Shown piece after piece: positions 14,612-22,668 of a stretch of DNA of 30,146 nucleotides. Under the pieces are notes generated by a model. That model was not told the DNA's origin and made no database searches. It saw only the letters and a list, made by a program, of their open reading frames with translations. Numbering within the stretch: the first letter of the stretch is position 1; each line of letters starts with the position of its first letter. A program made the translations under genes and the position numbers. The DNA comes from JBGOTP01 sp041476545 (GTDB lineage Bacteria; Acidobacteriota; Vicinamibacteria; Vicinamibacterales; CAVVIG01): NCBI GenBank assembly GCA_041476545.1, contig JBGOTP010000011.1, positions 1 through 30,146 of the forward strand. Reading direction: 5' to 3'.

Positions 14612-15637
14612 ATGACGCCGCTGCTTGTCGCCCAGATCGTCCTGACGCTCTTCGTTTTCGTGATGCTGCTGAACTCGGCGGCCGCGATGGTCTACGTCGA
14701 GCGCAAAGTCGCGGCGCTCCTTCAGCAGCGCATGGGGCCGTACCTCGTCGGGCCGAAAGGTCTCCTCCAGCCGATCGCGGACATCATCAAGCTGATGTTC
14801 AAGGAGGAACTCAGACCGGCAGCCGCCGACACCATCCTCTTTTCGCTGGCGCCGATCATTTCCGCCACGGCGGCCTTCGCCGCCTTTGCCGTCGTGCCCT
14901 TTGGCGCCGAGACCACATTCTTCGGCCTGCTGAATGAACCGCTCCGTCTGCAGGTGGCCGACGTCAATGTCGCGGTGCTGGTCGTCTTCGCGATCTCCTC
15001 GATGAGCGTTTACGGCATCGTCTTGGCCGGTTGGAGCTCGAACAGCAAGTACTCGCTCATCGGTGGCCTGCGTTCGTCCGCGCAGATGATCAGCTACGAG
15101 CTGTCGTACGGCTTGGCGCTGGCAAGCGTGATCCTCCTGGCGAACTCCCTGTCGCTCAGCGACGTTGTGAATCGGCAGGCGGGCGCGTGGTTCGGGACGA
15201 TTCCCCGATGGTTCGTGTTCCTGCAGCCGGTCGGCTTTCTCATCTACATGACAGCCGGCGTTGCCGAAACGAACCGCGCGCCCTTCGATTTTCCTGAGGC
15301 CGAGCAGGAGCTGGTGGCCGGCTATCACACCGAATACAGCAGCATGAGGTTCTCCATGTTCTTTCTCGCGGAGTACATCAACATGGTGACCGTGTCGGCG
15401 GTGGCCACCGACCTCTATCTGGGAGGCTGGCACGGCCCGTTGCTGCCGCAGTCGCTTGGCTGGATCTGGTTTCTCGCGAAGGTTGCCGCGATTCTGTTTT
15501 TCTATGTATGGATGCGGTGGACGCTTCCACGATACCGCTACGATCAGTTGATGCGGTTCGGTTGGAAGGTTCTGCTCCCGGTCGCGGCAGTCAACCTGCT
15601 CGTGACGGCCGCAGGGGTGCTGTACTTTGGCCTGTAG
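14612..15637 (+). CDS. nuoH: NADH-quinone oxidoreductase subunit H
   Basis: A 341-residue membrane subunit (ND1) at the base of the peripheral arm that forms the mouth of the quinone channel. Conserved signatures are VERKVAALLQQRMGPYLVGP, GWSSNSKYSLIGGLRS and ETNRAPFDFPEAEQELVAGY. About eight hydrophobic helices are visible. ATG 14612 fits the family N-terminus. nuoI would normally follow; here only 54 bp separate it from nuoJ. Confidence 0.98.
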   Translation: MTPLLVAQIVLTLFVFVMLLNSAAAMVYVERKVAALLQQRMGPYLVGPKGLLQPIADIIKLMFKEELRPAAADTILFSLAPIISATAAFAAFAVVPFGAETTFFGLLNEPLRLQVADVNVAVLVVFAISSMSVYGIVLAGWSSNSKYSLIGGLRSSAQMISYELSYGLALASVILLANSLSLSDVVNRQAGAWFGTIPRWFVFLQPVGFLIYMTAGVAETNRAPFDFPEAEQELVAGYHTEYSSMRFSMFFLAEYINMVTVSAVATDLYLGGWHGPLLPQSLGWIWFLAKVAAILFFYVWMRWTLPRYRYDQLMRFGWKVLLPVAAVNLLVTAAGVLYFGL

Positions 15638-15663
15638 GGGCTGTAACGCACGGTGCCGCATCA

Positions 15664-15691
15664 GGGCTGAGGGCGAAGGGCTGAGCGCTCG
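15664..15691. repeat. heptamer units at the nuoH-nuoJ junction
   Basis: Four 7-bp units run without interruption to the nuoJ ATG: GGGCTGA, GGGCGAA, GGGCTGA, GCGCTCG. The arrangement, ending exactly at a start codon, resembles the nuoA-nuoB array although the unit sequence differs. It lies where nuoI is normally found. Confidence 0.65.
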
Positions 15692-16282
15692 ATGATGCTG
15701 TTCTACGTGTTCGCGACGATTGCGGTGGTGGCATCGATGCTGGTCATCGCGCAGCGGAATCCCATCTACAGCGTGTTGCTGCTCATCGTGTCGTTTGGCG
15801 CGCTGTCAGGCTTGTATGTGTTGCTCGACGCGCCGTTTGTCGCCGTCATTCAGATCATCGTGTACGCCGGCGCCATCATGGTGCTGTTCCTCTTCGTCGT
15901 CATGCTGCTCAATGCGCCAGTGGAGGATATGGAGGAACATCGGCTGATCGGCCGGGGTACATTGCGTCTTGGCGCCGCCCTGGCGGCCGTGCTGGGCGTC
16001 GAACTCGTCTGGGCGTTGACCAAGGCGGGCGGCGAGGCGGGCGCTCTTCCGGGCGCGTCGGTCAGCTCGGTTGCCGCGATCGGACGCTTGCTGTTCACGG
16101 ACTATGCCTTTCAGTTCGAAGTGACGTCGGTCTTGATTCTCGTCGCGAGGGTCGGCGCGGTGATTCTCGCCAGGCGCGATGAGCCGCGCAGCGGTCGCAC
16201 GGCGAACCCCGCGAACCCCGCGAACCCTGTGAACCCAGTGAACCCAGTGAACCCTGTGAACCCTGTGAACCCCGGAGAGTGA
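15692..16282 (+). CDS. nuoJ: NADH-quinone oxidoreductase subunit J with repeat-encoded tail
   Basis: A 196-residue membrane subunit (ND6) with five hydrophobic helices. The third-helix block AVIQIIVYAGAIMVLFLFVVMLLN is diagnostic and includes the pi-bulge region important for coupling. The last helix (VTSVLILVARVGAVILARR) is followed by a hydrophilic tail of eight Asn-Pro tripeptides (ANP three times, VNP five times), encoded by a 9-bp tandem repeat. Such a tail is not a normal NuoJ feature and is presumably a neutral extension facing the solvent. ATG 15692 is followed by a second ATG. nuoK begins 2 bp after the stop. Confidence 0.96.
   Translation: MMLFYVFATIAVVASMLVIAQRNPIYSVLLLIVSFGALSGLYVLLDAPFVAVIQIIVYAGAIMVLFLFVVMLLNAPVEDMEEHRLIGRGTLRLGAALAAVLGVELVWALTKAGGEAGALPGASVSSVAAIGRLLFTDYAFQFEVTSVLILVARVGAVILARRDEPRSGRTANPANPANPVNPVNPVNPVNPVNPGE
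16202..16273 (+). repeat. 9-bp tandem repeat in the 3' end of nuoJ
   Basis: Eight adjacent 9-bp units of consensus GYGAACCCN: three begin GCGAACC and five begin GTGAACC. They are in frame and encode ANP/VNP tripeptides. Differences fall at codon third positions and one Ala/Val change, so reading frame is maintained. Confidence 0.95.
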
Positions 16283-16283
16283 G

Positions 16284-16586
16284 ATGCCCTCCCTCAATCA
16301 GTATCTGATTCTGTCTGCCGTGCTCTTTGCGATGGGGACCGCCGGGGTCTTCGTGCGCCGCAATGTCATCACGATCCTGCTGTCGATCGAGATCATGCTC
16401 AACGCCGTGAACCTGACGTTCGTCGCGTTCGGCCGGGCGCTGGGGTCGGCCGATGGGCAGGTCATCGTGTTTTTCGTCATGACGGTGGCGGCCGCCGAAG
16501 CGGCGGTCGGCCTGGCGATCGTCATCGCGCTCTTCCGTCACCGCGAGTCACTGAACCCCGACACGTTTACCCTGTTGAAATGGTGA
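16284..16586 (+). CDS. nuoK: NADH-quinone oxidoreductase subunit K
   Basis: A 100-residue membrane subunit (ND4L) with three helices. The conserved acidic residue in helix 2 (LLSIEIMLNAVNL) and the helix 3 block (VFFVMTVAAAEAAVGLAIVIALFR) with its second Glu mark NuoK; these carboxylates are part of the proton path. Length is exactly typical. It is tightly spaced between nuoJ and nuoL (2 bp and 13 bp). Confidence 0.98.
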   Translation: MPSLNQYLILSAVLFAMGTAGVFVRRNVITILLSIEIMLNAVNLTFVAFGRALGSADGQVIVFFVMTVAAAEAAVGLAIVIALFRHRESLNPDTFTLLKW

Positions 16587-16599
16587 AGAACAACACCGC

Positions 16600-18570
16600 A
16601 TGTTGCTGCTGATTCCCCTGTTCCCGCTGATCGGCTTCCTGCTGAACGCCTCCTTCGGGCGCCGGCTGTCGAAGCCGCTGTCGGGCGGGATCGCCTGCGC
16701 GTCGATCCTCGGATCGTTCGGGATCTCCGTCGTCTCCCTGTGGCGCCTGCTCGCGCTCGAGCCGGAATCGCGGGCGATCGTGCAGGACGTATATCGATGG
16801 ATCACGTCCGGCACCTTCAACGTCAGCCTCGCGCTACGCCTCGATCCACTGTCGGCGGTGATGATTCTCGTCGTCAGCGGCATCGGATCGCTGATCCACA
16901 TCTACTCGACGGCGTACATGCACGGGGAATCCGACTCGGAGTTCGCGCGCTATTTTTCGTATCTGAATCTGTTTGCGGCGTTCATGCTCCTGCTCGTCCT
17001 CGGTGCGAACTTTCTTGTGCTGTTCGTCGGTTGGGAAGGCGTCGGACTGTGCTCCTACCTCCTGATAGGTTTCTGGTACCAAAAGAAGTCGGCGTCCGAC
17101 GCCGGCAAGAAGGCGTTCATCGTCAATCGCATCGGCGACTTCGGTTTCGTGCTCGGGATCCTGATGGTCATCGTGCAATTCGGCAGCGTGGACTTCGTGG
17201 CGGTCGCGCGCTCGGCTGCCGCGCTTCGGACGGAAACCCTGTTCGGGCCGGTCTCGCTGCTCACGCTGCTGCTCTTTGTCGGCGCTACGGGCAAGTCGGC
17301 GCAAATTCCGCTCTACATCTGGCTGCCGGACGCCATGGAAGGACCGACGCCGGTCTCCGCGCTCATTCATGCCGCAACGATGGTGACGGCCGGCGTCTAC
17401 ATGATCGGCCGCAACGCCGTCCTCTTCAGTCATGCGCCGCAGACGCTGACGATCATCGCCGTCATCGGCGCGGCGACGGCATTCCTGGCCGGCACGATCG
17501 GTCTGGTGCAGAACGACATCAAGCGCGTGCTGGCGTACTCCACCGTGTCGCAGCTCGGGTACATGTTTCTCGCGATGGGTGTCGGGGCGTACGGCGCCGG
17601 GATTTTTCATCTGTATACGCATGCCTTCTTCAAGGCGCTGTTGTTCCTCGGATCGGGCGCGATCATCCACGCGCTGGCGGGCGAGCAGGACCTGCGGCGC
17701 ATGGGAGGACTGAGAAGGGCGCTGCCGATCACCTATTGGTCCTTTGTCGTGGGCGCGCTTGCGATTTCTGGTGTGCCGGGACTCGCGGGATTCTTCAGCA
17801 AGGACGAGATCCTGTATCGCGCGTACGCGGGCGGGCACACCTGGCTGTTGGCGGTTGGGATGTTCACCTCGCTGATGACGGCCGTGTACATGTTCCGACT
17901 GGTCTTTCTTGCGTTTCACGGCGAACGGCGCACGGACCCCGACTCGTCCCTGCCTGCCTTGTCGGCCCCACCCGCCCTACCTGCCGTACCCGCCCATCAC
18001 GCGGATGGACATCTGCACGATGCTCCCCCCGCCATGGCCGTGGCGCTTGTCGTGCTTGCCCTCGGATCGGTGGCAGCGGGTTGGGTGGGCCTCGGCGGCC
18101 GGTTCGAACGTTTCCTCGAGCCGAGCTTCCTGAACGGGTCCGTGGCGGTCGTCGACGCTGCCCGCGGGATCGGGGTCAGCGACGGAAGTGCTGCATGGCT
18201 GATGGTCGTGTCATCAGTCATTGCCTTTGCGGGCATCGGCATTGCGTGGTGGTACTTCATCAGAAACCGCGCAGCGGCCCGCTCTCTGTCTGAGCGATTC
18301 GGCGGGATTTATCGGCTGCTCGTCGGCAAGTACTATGTTGACGAGATCTACGACGCGGCCATCGTGCAGCCGATTCACCTCCTGTCGGAGGAGGGGCTGT
18401 GGAAGGGCGTCGATGCGCGGGGCATCGACGGCGCGGTCAACGGGGTTGGTGAACTGGTGAGCAGATCGAGCCAGGCGCTGCGCGTGGCGCAAACCGGCTC
18501 GGTGCGGGCCTACGCGGCGTCGCTGTTCCTGGGTGTTGTCGCGATACTGGGGTACTACTTGTGGCGATAG
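16600..18570 (+). CDS. nuoL: NADH-quinone oxidoreductase subunit L
   Basis: A 656-residue antiporter-like proton-pumping subunit (ND5). Diagnostic parts are LFVGWEGVGLCSYLLIGFWY, the WLPDAMEGPTPVSALIHAAT block, the DIKRVLAYSTVSQLGYMFLA block and GFFSKDEIL. The lateral helix and final transmembrane helix are present at the C-terminus. Between about residues 447 and 480 a Pro/Ala-rich then His-rich loop (PALSAPPALPAVPAHH) comes from a short C-rich repeat at 17949-17994; this loop position is variable in NuoL. The protein is intact. About 130 bp containing an inverted repeat separate it from nuoM. Confidence 0.98.
   Translation: MLLLIPLFPLIGFLLNASFGRRLSKPLSGGIACASILGSFGISVVSLWRLLALEPESRAIVQDVYRWITSGTFNVSLALRLDPLSAVMILVVSGIGSLIHIYSTAYMHGESDSEFARYFSYLNLFAAFMLLLVLGANFLVLFVGWEGVGLCSYLLIGFWYQKKSASDAGKKAFIVNRIGDFGFVLGILMVIVQFGSVDFVAVARSAAALRTETLFGPVSLLTLLLFVGATGKSAQIPLYIWLPDAMEGPTPVSALIHAATMVTAGVYMIGRNAVLFSHAPQTLTIIAVIGAATAFLAGTIGLVQNDIKRVLAYSTVSQLGYMFLAMGVGAYGAGIFHLYTHAFFKALLFLGSGAIIHALAGEQDLRRMGGLRRALPITYWSFVVGALAISGVPGLAGFFSKDEILYRAYAGGHTWLLAVGMFTSLMTAVYMFRLVFLAFHGERRTDPDSSLPALSAPPALPAVPAHHADGHLHDAPPAMAVALVVLALGSVAAGWVGLGGRFERFLEPSFLNGSVAVVDAARGIGVSDGSAAWLMVVSSVIAFAGIGIAWWYFIRNRAAARSLSERFGGIYRLLVGKYYVDEIYDAAIVQPIHLLSEEGLWKGVDARGIDGAVNGVGELVSRSSQALRVAQTGSVRAYAASLFLGVVAILGYYLWR
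17949..17994 (+). repeat. C-rich degenerate repeat coding for a Pro/Ala loop in nuoL
   Basis: A run of CCTGCC, CCCGCC and CTGCCG-like 6-bp units, in frame inside nuoL, encodes Pro-Ala pairs in a loop between helices. The low complexity contrasts with flanking sequence and recalls the repeat-encoded tail of nuoJ. Confidence 0.6.
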
Positions 18571-18605
18571 CGTCGCTCTTCGGCGTGGCTCGTTACTGTT
18601 GTGTA

Positions 18606-18675
18606 TCACGATGCCACGAAGGTCACGAAGGTGGTTTTGATGAAAAAACGGTTCGTGGTCTTCGTGTCTTCGTGA
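18606..18675. repeat. CACGAAG-type inverted repeat between nuoL and nuoM
   Basis: The left arm (18606-18629) matches the reverse complement of the right arm (18652-18675) at 20 of 24 positions and carries the same CACGAAG units as 13168-13238. The loop is 22 bp and A/T-richer than its surroundings. It occupies about half of the 128-bp gap between the genes. Confidence 0.88.
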
Positions 18676-18698
18676 TGAACGGGGTCGACTAGCTGGCC

Positions 18699-20222
18699 AT
18701 GCCGTTCCCCATTCTCACCTCCCTGATTGCTCTGCCGATTGCCGGCGCGCTGCTCCTGTTTGCTGTGGGGGATGAGGCGCGCCACGAGGCGTTGATTCAG
18801 CGCATGGCGCTCGTCGTCTCTGTCCTCGTCTTTGCCGAGGCCCTGCTGTTGTGGATGCGTTTCAATCCGGCGGCGGCAGATTTCCAGTTCGTGGAACGGC
18901 ACGCGTGGATTCCGGCGTTCGGCATCACGTACGCCGTGGGCGTGGACGGCATCAGCCTGTTGCTCGTCGTGCTCACGGGATTCCTGACGCCGATCGCGCT
19001 GCTCAGCTCGTGGTCATCGATCCACAAGAAGACGCGCGCGTTCTGCATGGCGATGCTCCTGCTCGAAAGCGCGATGATCGGCGTCTTTCTCTCGCTCGAC
19101 CTCTTTTTGTTCTATGTCTTCTGGGATGCGATGCTCATCCCGATGTACTTCCTCATCGGGATCTGGGGTTACGACCGGCGCGTCTATGCGGCGGTGAAAT
19201 TCCTGTTGTACACGATGGCGGGTAGCGTCCTGATGCTGCTCGCGATTCTGGGTCTGGCCGTGCTGCACCGCACGGCGACCGGACTCTACAGCTTCGACCT
19301 GCAGGCGCTCTACGCGCTGGATGTGCCAGCGTCGCTTCAGTTCTGGTTCTTCCTCGCGTTCGCGCTCGCATTCGCGATCAAGGTCCCCCTGTTTCCGCTG
19401 CACACCTGGCTTCCCGACGCGCACGTCGAGGCGCCGACTGCCGGCTCCGTCATTCTGGCGGGCGTGATGCTGAAGATGGGCACCTACGGGCTCGTGCGGT
19501 TCGCGTTTCCGCTCTTTCCGGTGGCCGCGGCCTACTTCGCGCCGTCTCTCGCGACGTTGGCGGTCGTCGGCATCATTTACGGCGCGCTCGTCGCGATGGT
19601 GCAACCCGATCTGAAGAAGCTGGTCGCGTACTCGAGCGTGAGCCACCTGGGATTTGTCGTGCTCGGGATCTCGGCGATGAATACGCAGGGCGTGCAGGGC
19701 GCGGTCTACCAGATGCTCAACCACGGGATCAGCACCGGCGGGCTCTTCCTGCTGGTCGGCATGCTGTCCGATCGCCGGCAGACGCGTCTCATCGCCCAGT
19801 TCGGCGGGCTCAAGAACGTCATGCCACGGTTCGTGGCGGTCTTTCTGCTCGTGACACTCTCGTCGATCGGTCTGCCAGGACTCAACGGCTTTGTCGGCGA
19901 ATTCCTGATTCTGCTCGGCGCCTTCACCTGGTACCCGTGGCTGGCCGTGTGTGCGGCCAGCGGCGTGATTCTGTCGGCCACCTACATGCTGTGGATGTTT
20001 CAGCGGGTCAACTACGGCCCGGTCGACAGCGACGAGAATGCGCGCCTTGACGATCTGCGGCCGCGCGAGTGGGCGGTGCTCCTGCCGATCGTCGTCCTGA
20101 TCGTGCTGATGGGCGTGCTCCCCAACCTCTTTCTTCGGCCGATGAGCGCTTCAATCGAGCGGCTGGTCGGTCACGTGCGGCAGAGCGCCCCCGCGGAGAT
20201 ACAGGCGCATTCCCGATGGTGA
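18699..20222 (+). CDS. nuoM: NADH-quinone oxidoreductase subunit M
   Basis: A 507-residue antiporter-like proton-pumping subunit (ND4). It has YAVGVDGISLLLVVLTGFLT, the YVFWDAMLIPMYFLIGIWG block with the conserved Glu position replaced in context by Asp (FWDAML), HTWLPDAHVEAPTAGSVILA, KKLVAYSSVSHLGFVVLGI and GFVGEFLIL. About 14 hydrophobic helices are seen. The Asp in place of the usual Glu (FWEAML) in helix 5 keeps the charge needed for proton coupling. ATG 18699 is in the expected place; the gap to nuoN is 9 bp. Confidence 0.97.
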   Translation: MPFPILTSLIALPIAGALLLFAVGDEARHEALIQRMALVVSVLVFAEALLLWMRFNPAAADFQFVERHAWIPAFGITYAVGVDGISLLLVVLTGFLTPIALLSSWSSIHKKTRAFCMAMLLLESAMIGVFLSLDLFLFYVFWDAMLIPMYFLIGIWGYDRRVYAAVKFLLYTMAGSVLMLLAILGLAVLHRTATGLYSFDLQALYALDVPASLQFWFFLAFALAFAIKVPLFPLHTWLPDAHVEAPTAGSVILAGVMLKMGTYGLVRFAFPLFPVAAAYFAPSLATLAVVGIIYGALVAMVQPDLKKLVAYSSVSHLGFVVLGISAMNTQGVQGAVYQMLNHGISTGGLFLLVGMLSDRRQTRLIAQFGGLKNVMPRFVAVFLLVTLSSIGLPGLNGFVGEFLILLGAFTWYPWLAVCAASGVILSATYMLWMFQRVNYGPVDSDENARLDDLRPREWAVLLPIVVLIVLMGVLPNLFLRPMSASIERLVGHVRQSAPAEIQAHSRW

Positions 20223-20231
20223 ATTCCTGAC

Positions 20232-21671
20232 GTGACGTTGTCCTCCCTGAGCGCGATCGTGCCGATGGTGTGCGTCACGGCGGCGGGTCTCGCCGCAATG
20301 ACCGCCGAGGCGTTTCGCGAGCCCGGCGAAACGCCACCCATTGGACCGCTCGGTGTGATCGGCCTCATCGGTGCCCTCCTGGCCTCGGTGCTGCTGTGGA
20401 ACGGCAACTCGACCAGCTTCGACGTGGTCGTCGCCGACAATTTCGGTCTCTTCGTCACCGTTGTCCTCATCATCGTGGGCCTGCTTTCACTGGCGGTGTC
20501 GGGTCCCGTGATTGCCCGCGAACGATTGCCGCGCGGCGAGTACTACGCCCTCCTCCTGTTCGCGCTGGCCGGGATGATGCTGATGGCGATGGCCACCGAT
20601 CTGCTCGTCATTTTTCTCGCCCTCGAAGTGCTGTCGCTCGCCGTCTACGTGCTCACCGGCATCCGGCGCGACTCGCCGAAGGCGAGTGAGGCGGCGTTCA
20701 AGTATTTTCTCCTCGGGGCGTTCTCGAGCGCGTTCTTTCTGTACGGCATCGCGTTCACCTACGGCCTGACGGGCAGCACGCGGCTCGCCCGCGTGGGTGG
20801 CCTCATGGCGGCGCAGGCCATGGCGCCGACGCCGATGCAGCTCGTCGCGCTCGGCCTCCTGCTCGTGGGGTTCGCGTTCAAGGTGTCTGCGGTCCCCTTC
20901 CACATGTGGACGCCCGACGCCTACGAGGGTGCCCCGGCGTCGGTCACCGCGTTCATGTCGAGCGGCGTCAAGGCGGCCGCATTCGCCGCGTTTGCCCGGG
21001 TCTTCCTCACGGCGTTCGAGCCGCTGCGCCCGCAGTGGACGGTCGTCATCTCTGTCATCGCCGCGGCGACGATGATCGGGGGGACGGTTGTGGGCGTGGC
21101 GCAGACGAACATCAAGAGGATGCTCGCCTATTCGAGCATCGCGCACGGCGGCTATCTGCTCGTGGCGCTTGTTTCCGCGAACGACGCCGGCAAGGGGGCG
21201 ATCCTCTTTTATCTGCTGTCGTACGCCGTGACCAACATCGGCGCGTTCGGCGTGATTGCCCTCCTGGACACGTTCGACCGGCCGAACGACCAGATCCGCG
21301 ACTATGCGGGGCTTTGGAGCGAGCACCCCGCGCTGGCGGCGCTGATGACGATCTTCCTGCTCTCGCTCGGTGGATTTCCGCCGCTCGGAGGGTTCATCGC
21401 GAAGTGGTATGTGTTCACGGCCGCCATGCAGGCGGGGCACGTCGAGCTGGCGATCATCGGCGCGCTCACAAGTGTCATCTCAGTCTTCTTTTATCTTCGT
21501 GTCGTCGTCATGATGTACATGACGCCGGACGCCGCACCTGCCCGATTCCCGGCGGTGCCGAAAATCGCCGGTGCCGCGCTCGTGGCGTCGGCCCTCATCA
21601 TCTTCTATCTCGGCATTCTGCCGGCGCGAGTGCTCGGCTGGGCCGCGGCGTCGATCGGCACGATTTTTTAG
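20232..21671 (+). CDS. nuoN: NADH-quinone oxidoreductase subunit N
   Basis: A 479-residue antiporter-like subunit (ND2) and the last gene of the operon. Conserved segments include LALEVLSLAVYVLTGIRR, ASEAAFKYFLLGAFSSAFFL, PFHMWTPDAYEGAPASVTAF, KRMLAYSSIAHGGYLLVAL and LGGFPPLGGFIAKWYVF. The start is GTG 20232; no strong Shine-Dalgarno is visible. A heptamer repeat begins directly at its stop codon. It completes the membrane arm (A, H, J, K, L, M, N). Confidence 0.97.
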   Translation: MTLSSLSAIVPMVCVTAAGLAAMTAEAFREPGETPPIGPLGVIGLIGALLASVLLWNGNSTSFDVVVADNFGLFVTVVLIIVGLLSLAVSGPVIARERLPRGEYYALLLFALAGMMLMAMATDLLVIFLALEVLSLAVYVLTGIRRDSPKASEAAFKYFLLGAFSSAFFLYGIAFTYGLTGSTRLARVGGLMAAQAMAPTPMQLVALGLLLVGFAFKVSAVPFHMWTPDAYEGAPASVTAFMSSGVKAAAFAAFARVFLTAFEPLRPQWTVVISVIAAATMIGGTVVGVAQTNIKRMLAYSSIAHGGYLLVALVSANDAGKGAILFYLLSYAVTNIGAFGVIALLDTFDRPNDQIRDYAGLWSEHPALAALMTIFLLSLGGFPPLGGFIAKWYVFTAAMQAGHVELAIIGALTSVISVFFYLRVVVMMYMTPDAAPARFPAVPKIAGAALVASALIIFYLGILPARVLGWAAASIGTIF

Positions 21672-21706
21672 CTGAAAGCTGATAGCTCTCGGCTTTCAGC
21701 TCTCAG
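21672..21706. repeat. heptamer repeat directly after nuoN
   Basis: Five adjacent 7-bp units (CTGAAAG, CTGATAG, CTCTCGG, CTTTCAG, CTCTCAG) start at the base after the nuoN stop. The first two are near-reverse complements of the last two, so the array folds into a hairpin that could stabilise or end the operon mRNA. The units belong to the same family as the nuoA-nuoB array. Confidence 0.88.
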
Positions 21707-21741
21707 TGTTGCAATATCATGTATCCGTCCGTGGCTCGGAG

Positions 21742-22338
21742 ATGCACGTGCACCCCAGAGGTCCGACCGACACCGAACGTGACCTGATGCGGCTCGAGTC
21801 GGAGCTGAAGCGACTCGAAGCCGAATACAACATGTTCTTCTCGGGACGGCTGCCGAAGCCACCGTGGGAGACGCGCGCACGTGTCGCGGCGCTCATCAAG
21901 CGGCTCGATCAGGCCTACATTCAGAACTACGGTGATCGCTTCCGCCTCACCACGCTCCAGTCGCGCTACGCCGCGTTCATCAATCTCTGGGATCGCGGCA
22001 TGCGGGCGCGAGAGGAGGGTCGGTCGGGACCCTTTCCCCAGAAGAAGAGCGATCCTGCTCCGACATCGACGACGGCTGAGGATCGCATCGTGCACGTCGC
22101 GGCGTTCCGCGATCCGCTTCAGGAGGTCGACAAACTGCAGAACCTGTACGACTCCCTCGTCGAGGCACGGCGCGACGTCGGCGAGGAGGCTGTGTCGTTT
22201 GACCGCTTCGCCGAACTGGTTCGAGAGCAGGTCCAGAAACTGAAGGCGAAGGGCGGCGTCGAGGTGGCGTTTCGTATCGCGGTCAAGGATGGGAAAGTGA
22301 ACTTCACCGCTCGCGCCCTGAAGGGGGTTGCGGAATAA
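21742..22338 (+). CDS. MXAN_5187 C-terminal domain-type protein, function unknown
   Basis: A soluble, charged protein of about 198 residues. The block ERDLMRLESELKRLEAEYNM followed by FFSGRLPKPPWETRARV, and the downstream QSRYAAFINLWDRGMRAREE segment, look like the MXAN_5187 C-terminal-like domain known from Myxococcota and Acidobacteriota proteins. A second C-terminal part (about 120-198) with FAELVREQVQKLKAKGGVEV and FRIAVKDGKVNFTARAL is reminiscent of proteins that assist a larger partner, but I assign no role. The start is uncertain: ATG 21742, GTG 21748 (7 nt after GGAG), or GTG 21706 inside the heptamer repeat. It follows nuoN by about 70 bp and is not obviously part of complex I. Confidence 0.75.
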   Translation: MHVHPRGPTDTERDLMRLESELKRLEAEYNMFFSGRLPKPPWETRARVAALIKRLDQAYIQNYGDRFRLTTLQSRYAAFINLWDRGMRAREEGRSGPFPQKKSDPAPTSTTAEDRIVHVAAFRDPLQEVDKLQNLYDSLVEARRDVGEEAVSFDRFAELVREQVQKLKAKGGVEVAFRIAVKDGKVNFTARALKGVAE

Positions 22339-22371
22339 CGTTGTGAGAATGTTCGGGTGGAGGGGCGAAGA

Positions 22372-22397
22372 GCCGGGCGCTCCGAAGAGCACCCGGC
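22372..22397. terminator. 11-bp stem-loop between the MXAN_5187-type gene and csp (converging ends)
   Basis: The arms GCCGGGCGCTC (22372-22382) and GAGCACCCGGC (22387-22397) pair around a 4-nt loop with one G-T type mismatch position; on the minus strand the loop is TTCG, an especially stable tetraloop. It lies between two convergent genes and probably ends both transcripts. No U-tract follows on either strand. Confidence 0.65.
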
Positions 22398-22413
22398 CGC
22401 CGGACGTGACTGG

Positions 22414-22617
22414 CTAGATCTTGGTGACGTTGCCGGCCTGCGGGCCCTTGGGGCCGTCAACGATCTCGAACTCAACTGCCTGGCCTTCCTCGAGCGAACG
22501 GAAACCGTCGCCCTGAATGGCCGAGTAGTGTACGAAGACGTCACTGCCTCCGTCACGTTCGATGAACCCATAACCCTTGGCGTTGTTGAACCACTTGACT
22601 TTGCCTGTAATGCGCAT
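22414..22617 (-). CDS. csp: cold-shock domain protein
   Basis: A 67-residue single cold-shock domain (CspA family), an RNA/ssDNA-binding chaperone of the cytoplasm. RNP1 (KGYGFI, residues 14-19) and RNP2 (VFVHY, residues 27-31) are intact, as are KWFNNAKGYG and the closing GPKGPQAGNVTKI. Length is exactly typical. A purine-rich GGGAAGAG precedes the ATG at a reasonable distance. The gene faces away from purH and has a leader of about 109 nt with a strong intrinsic terminator inside it (see 22669-22697), so expression may be controlled at transcript elongation. Confidence 0.97.
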   Translation of the reverse strand: MRITGKVKWFNNAKGYGFIERDGGSDVFVHYSAIQGDGFRSLEEGQAVEFEIVDGPKGPQAGNVTKI

Positions 22618-22668
22618 CGTTCTCTTCCCTGCTTGCTGCGACGCGACAAGGGTGCCGCGTCATTGAAC

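Noticed and set aside
16202..16273. Possible CRISPR-like array
   Set aside because: The 9-bp units are directly adjacent with no spacers and are in frame in nuoJ; no cas gene is present.
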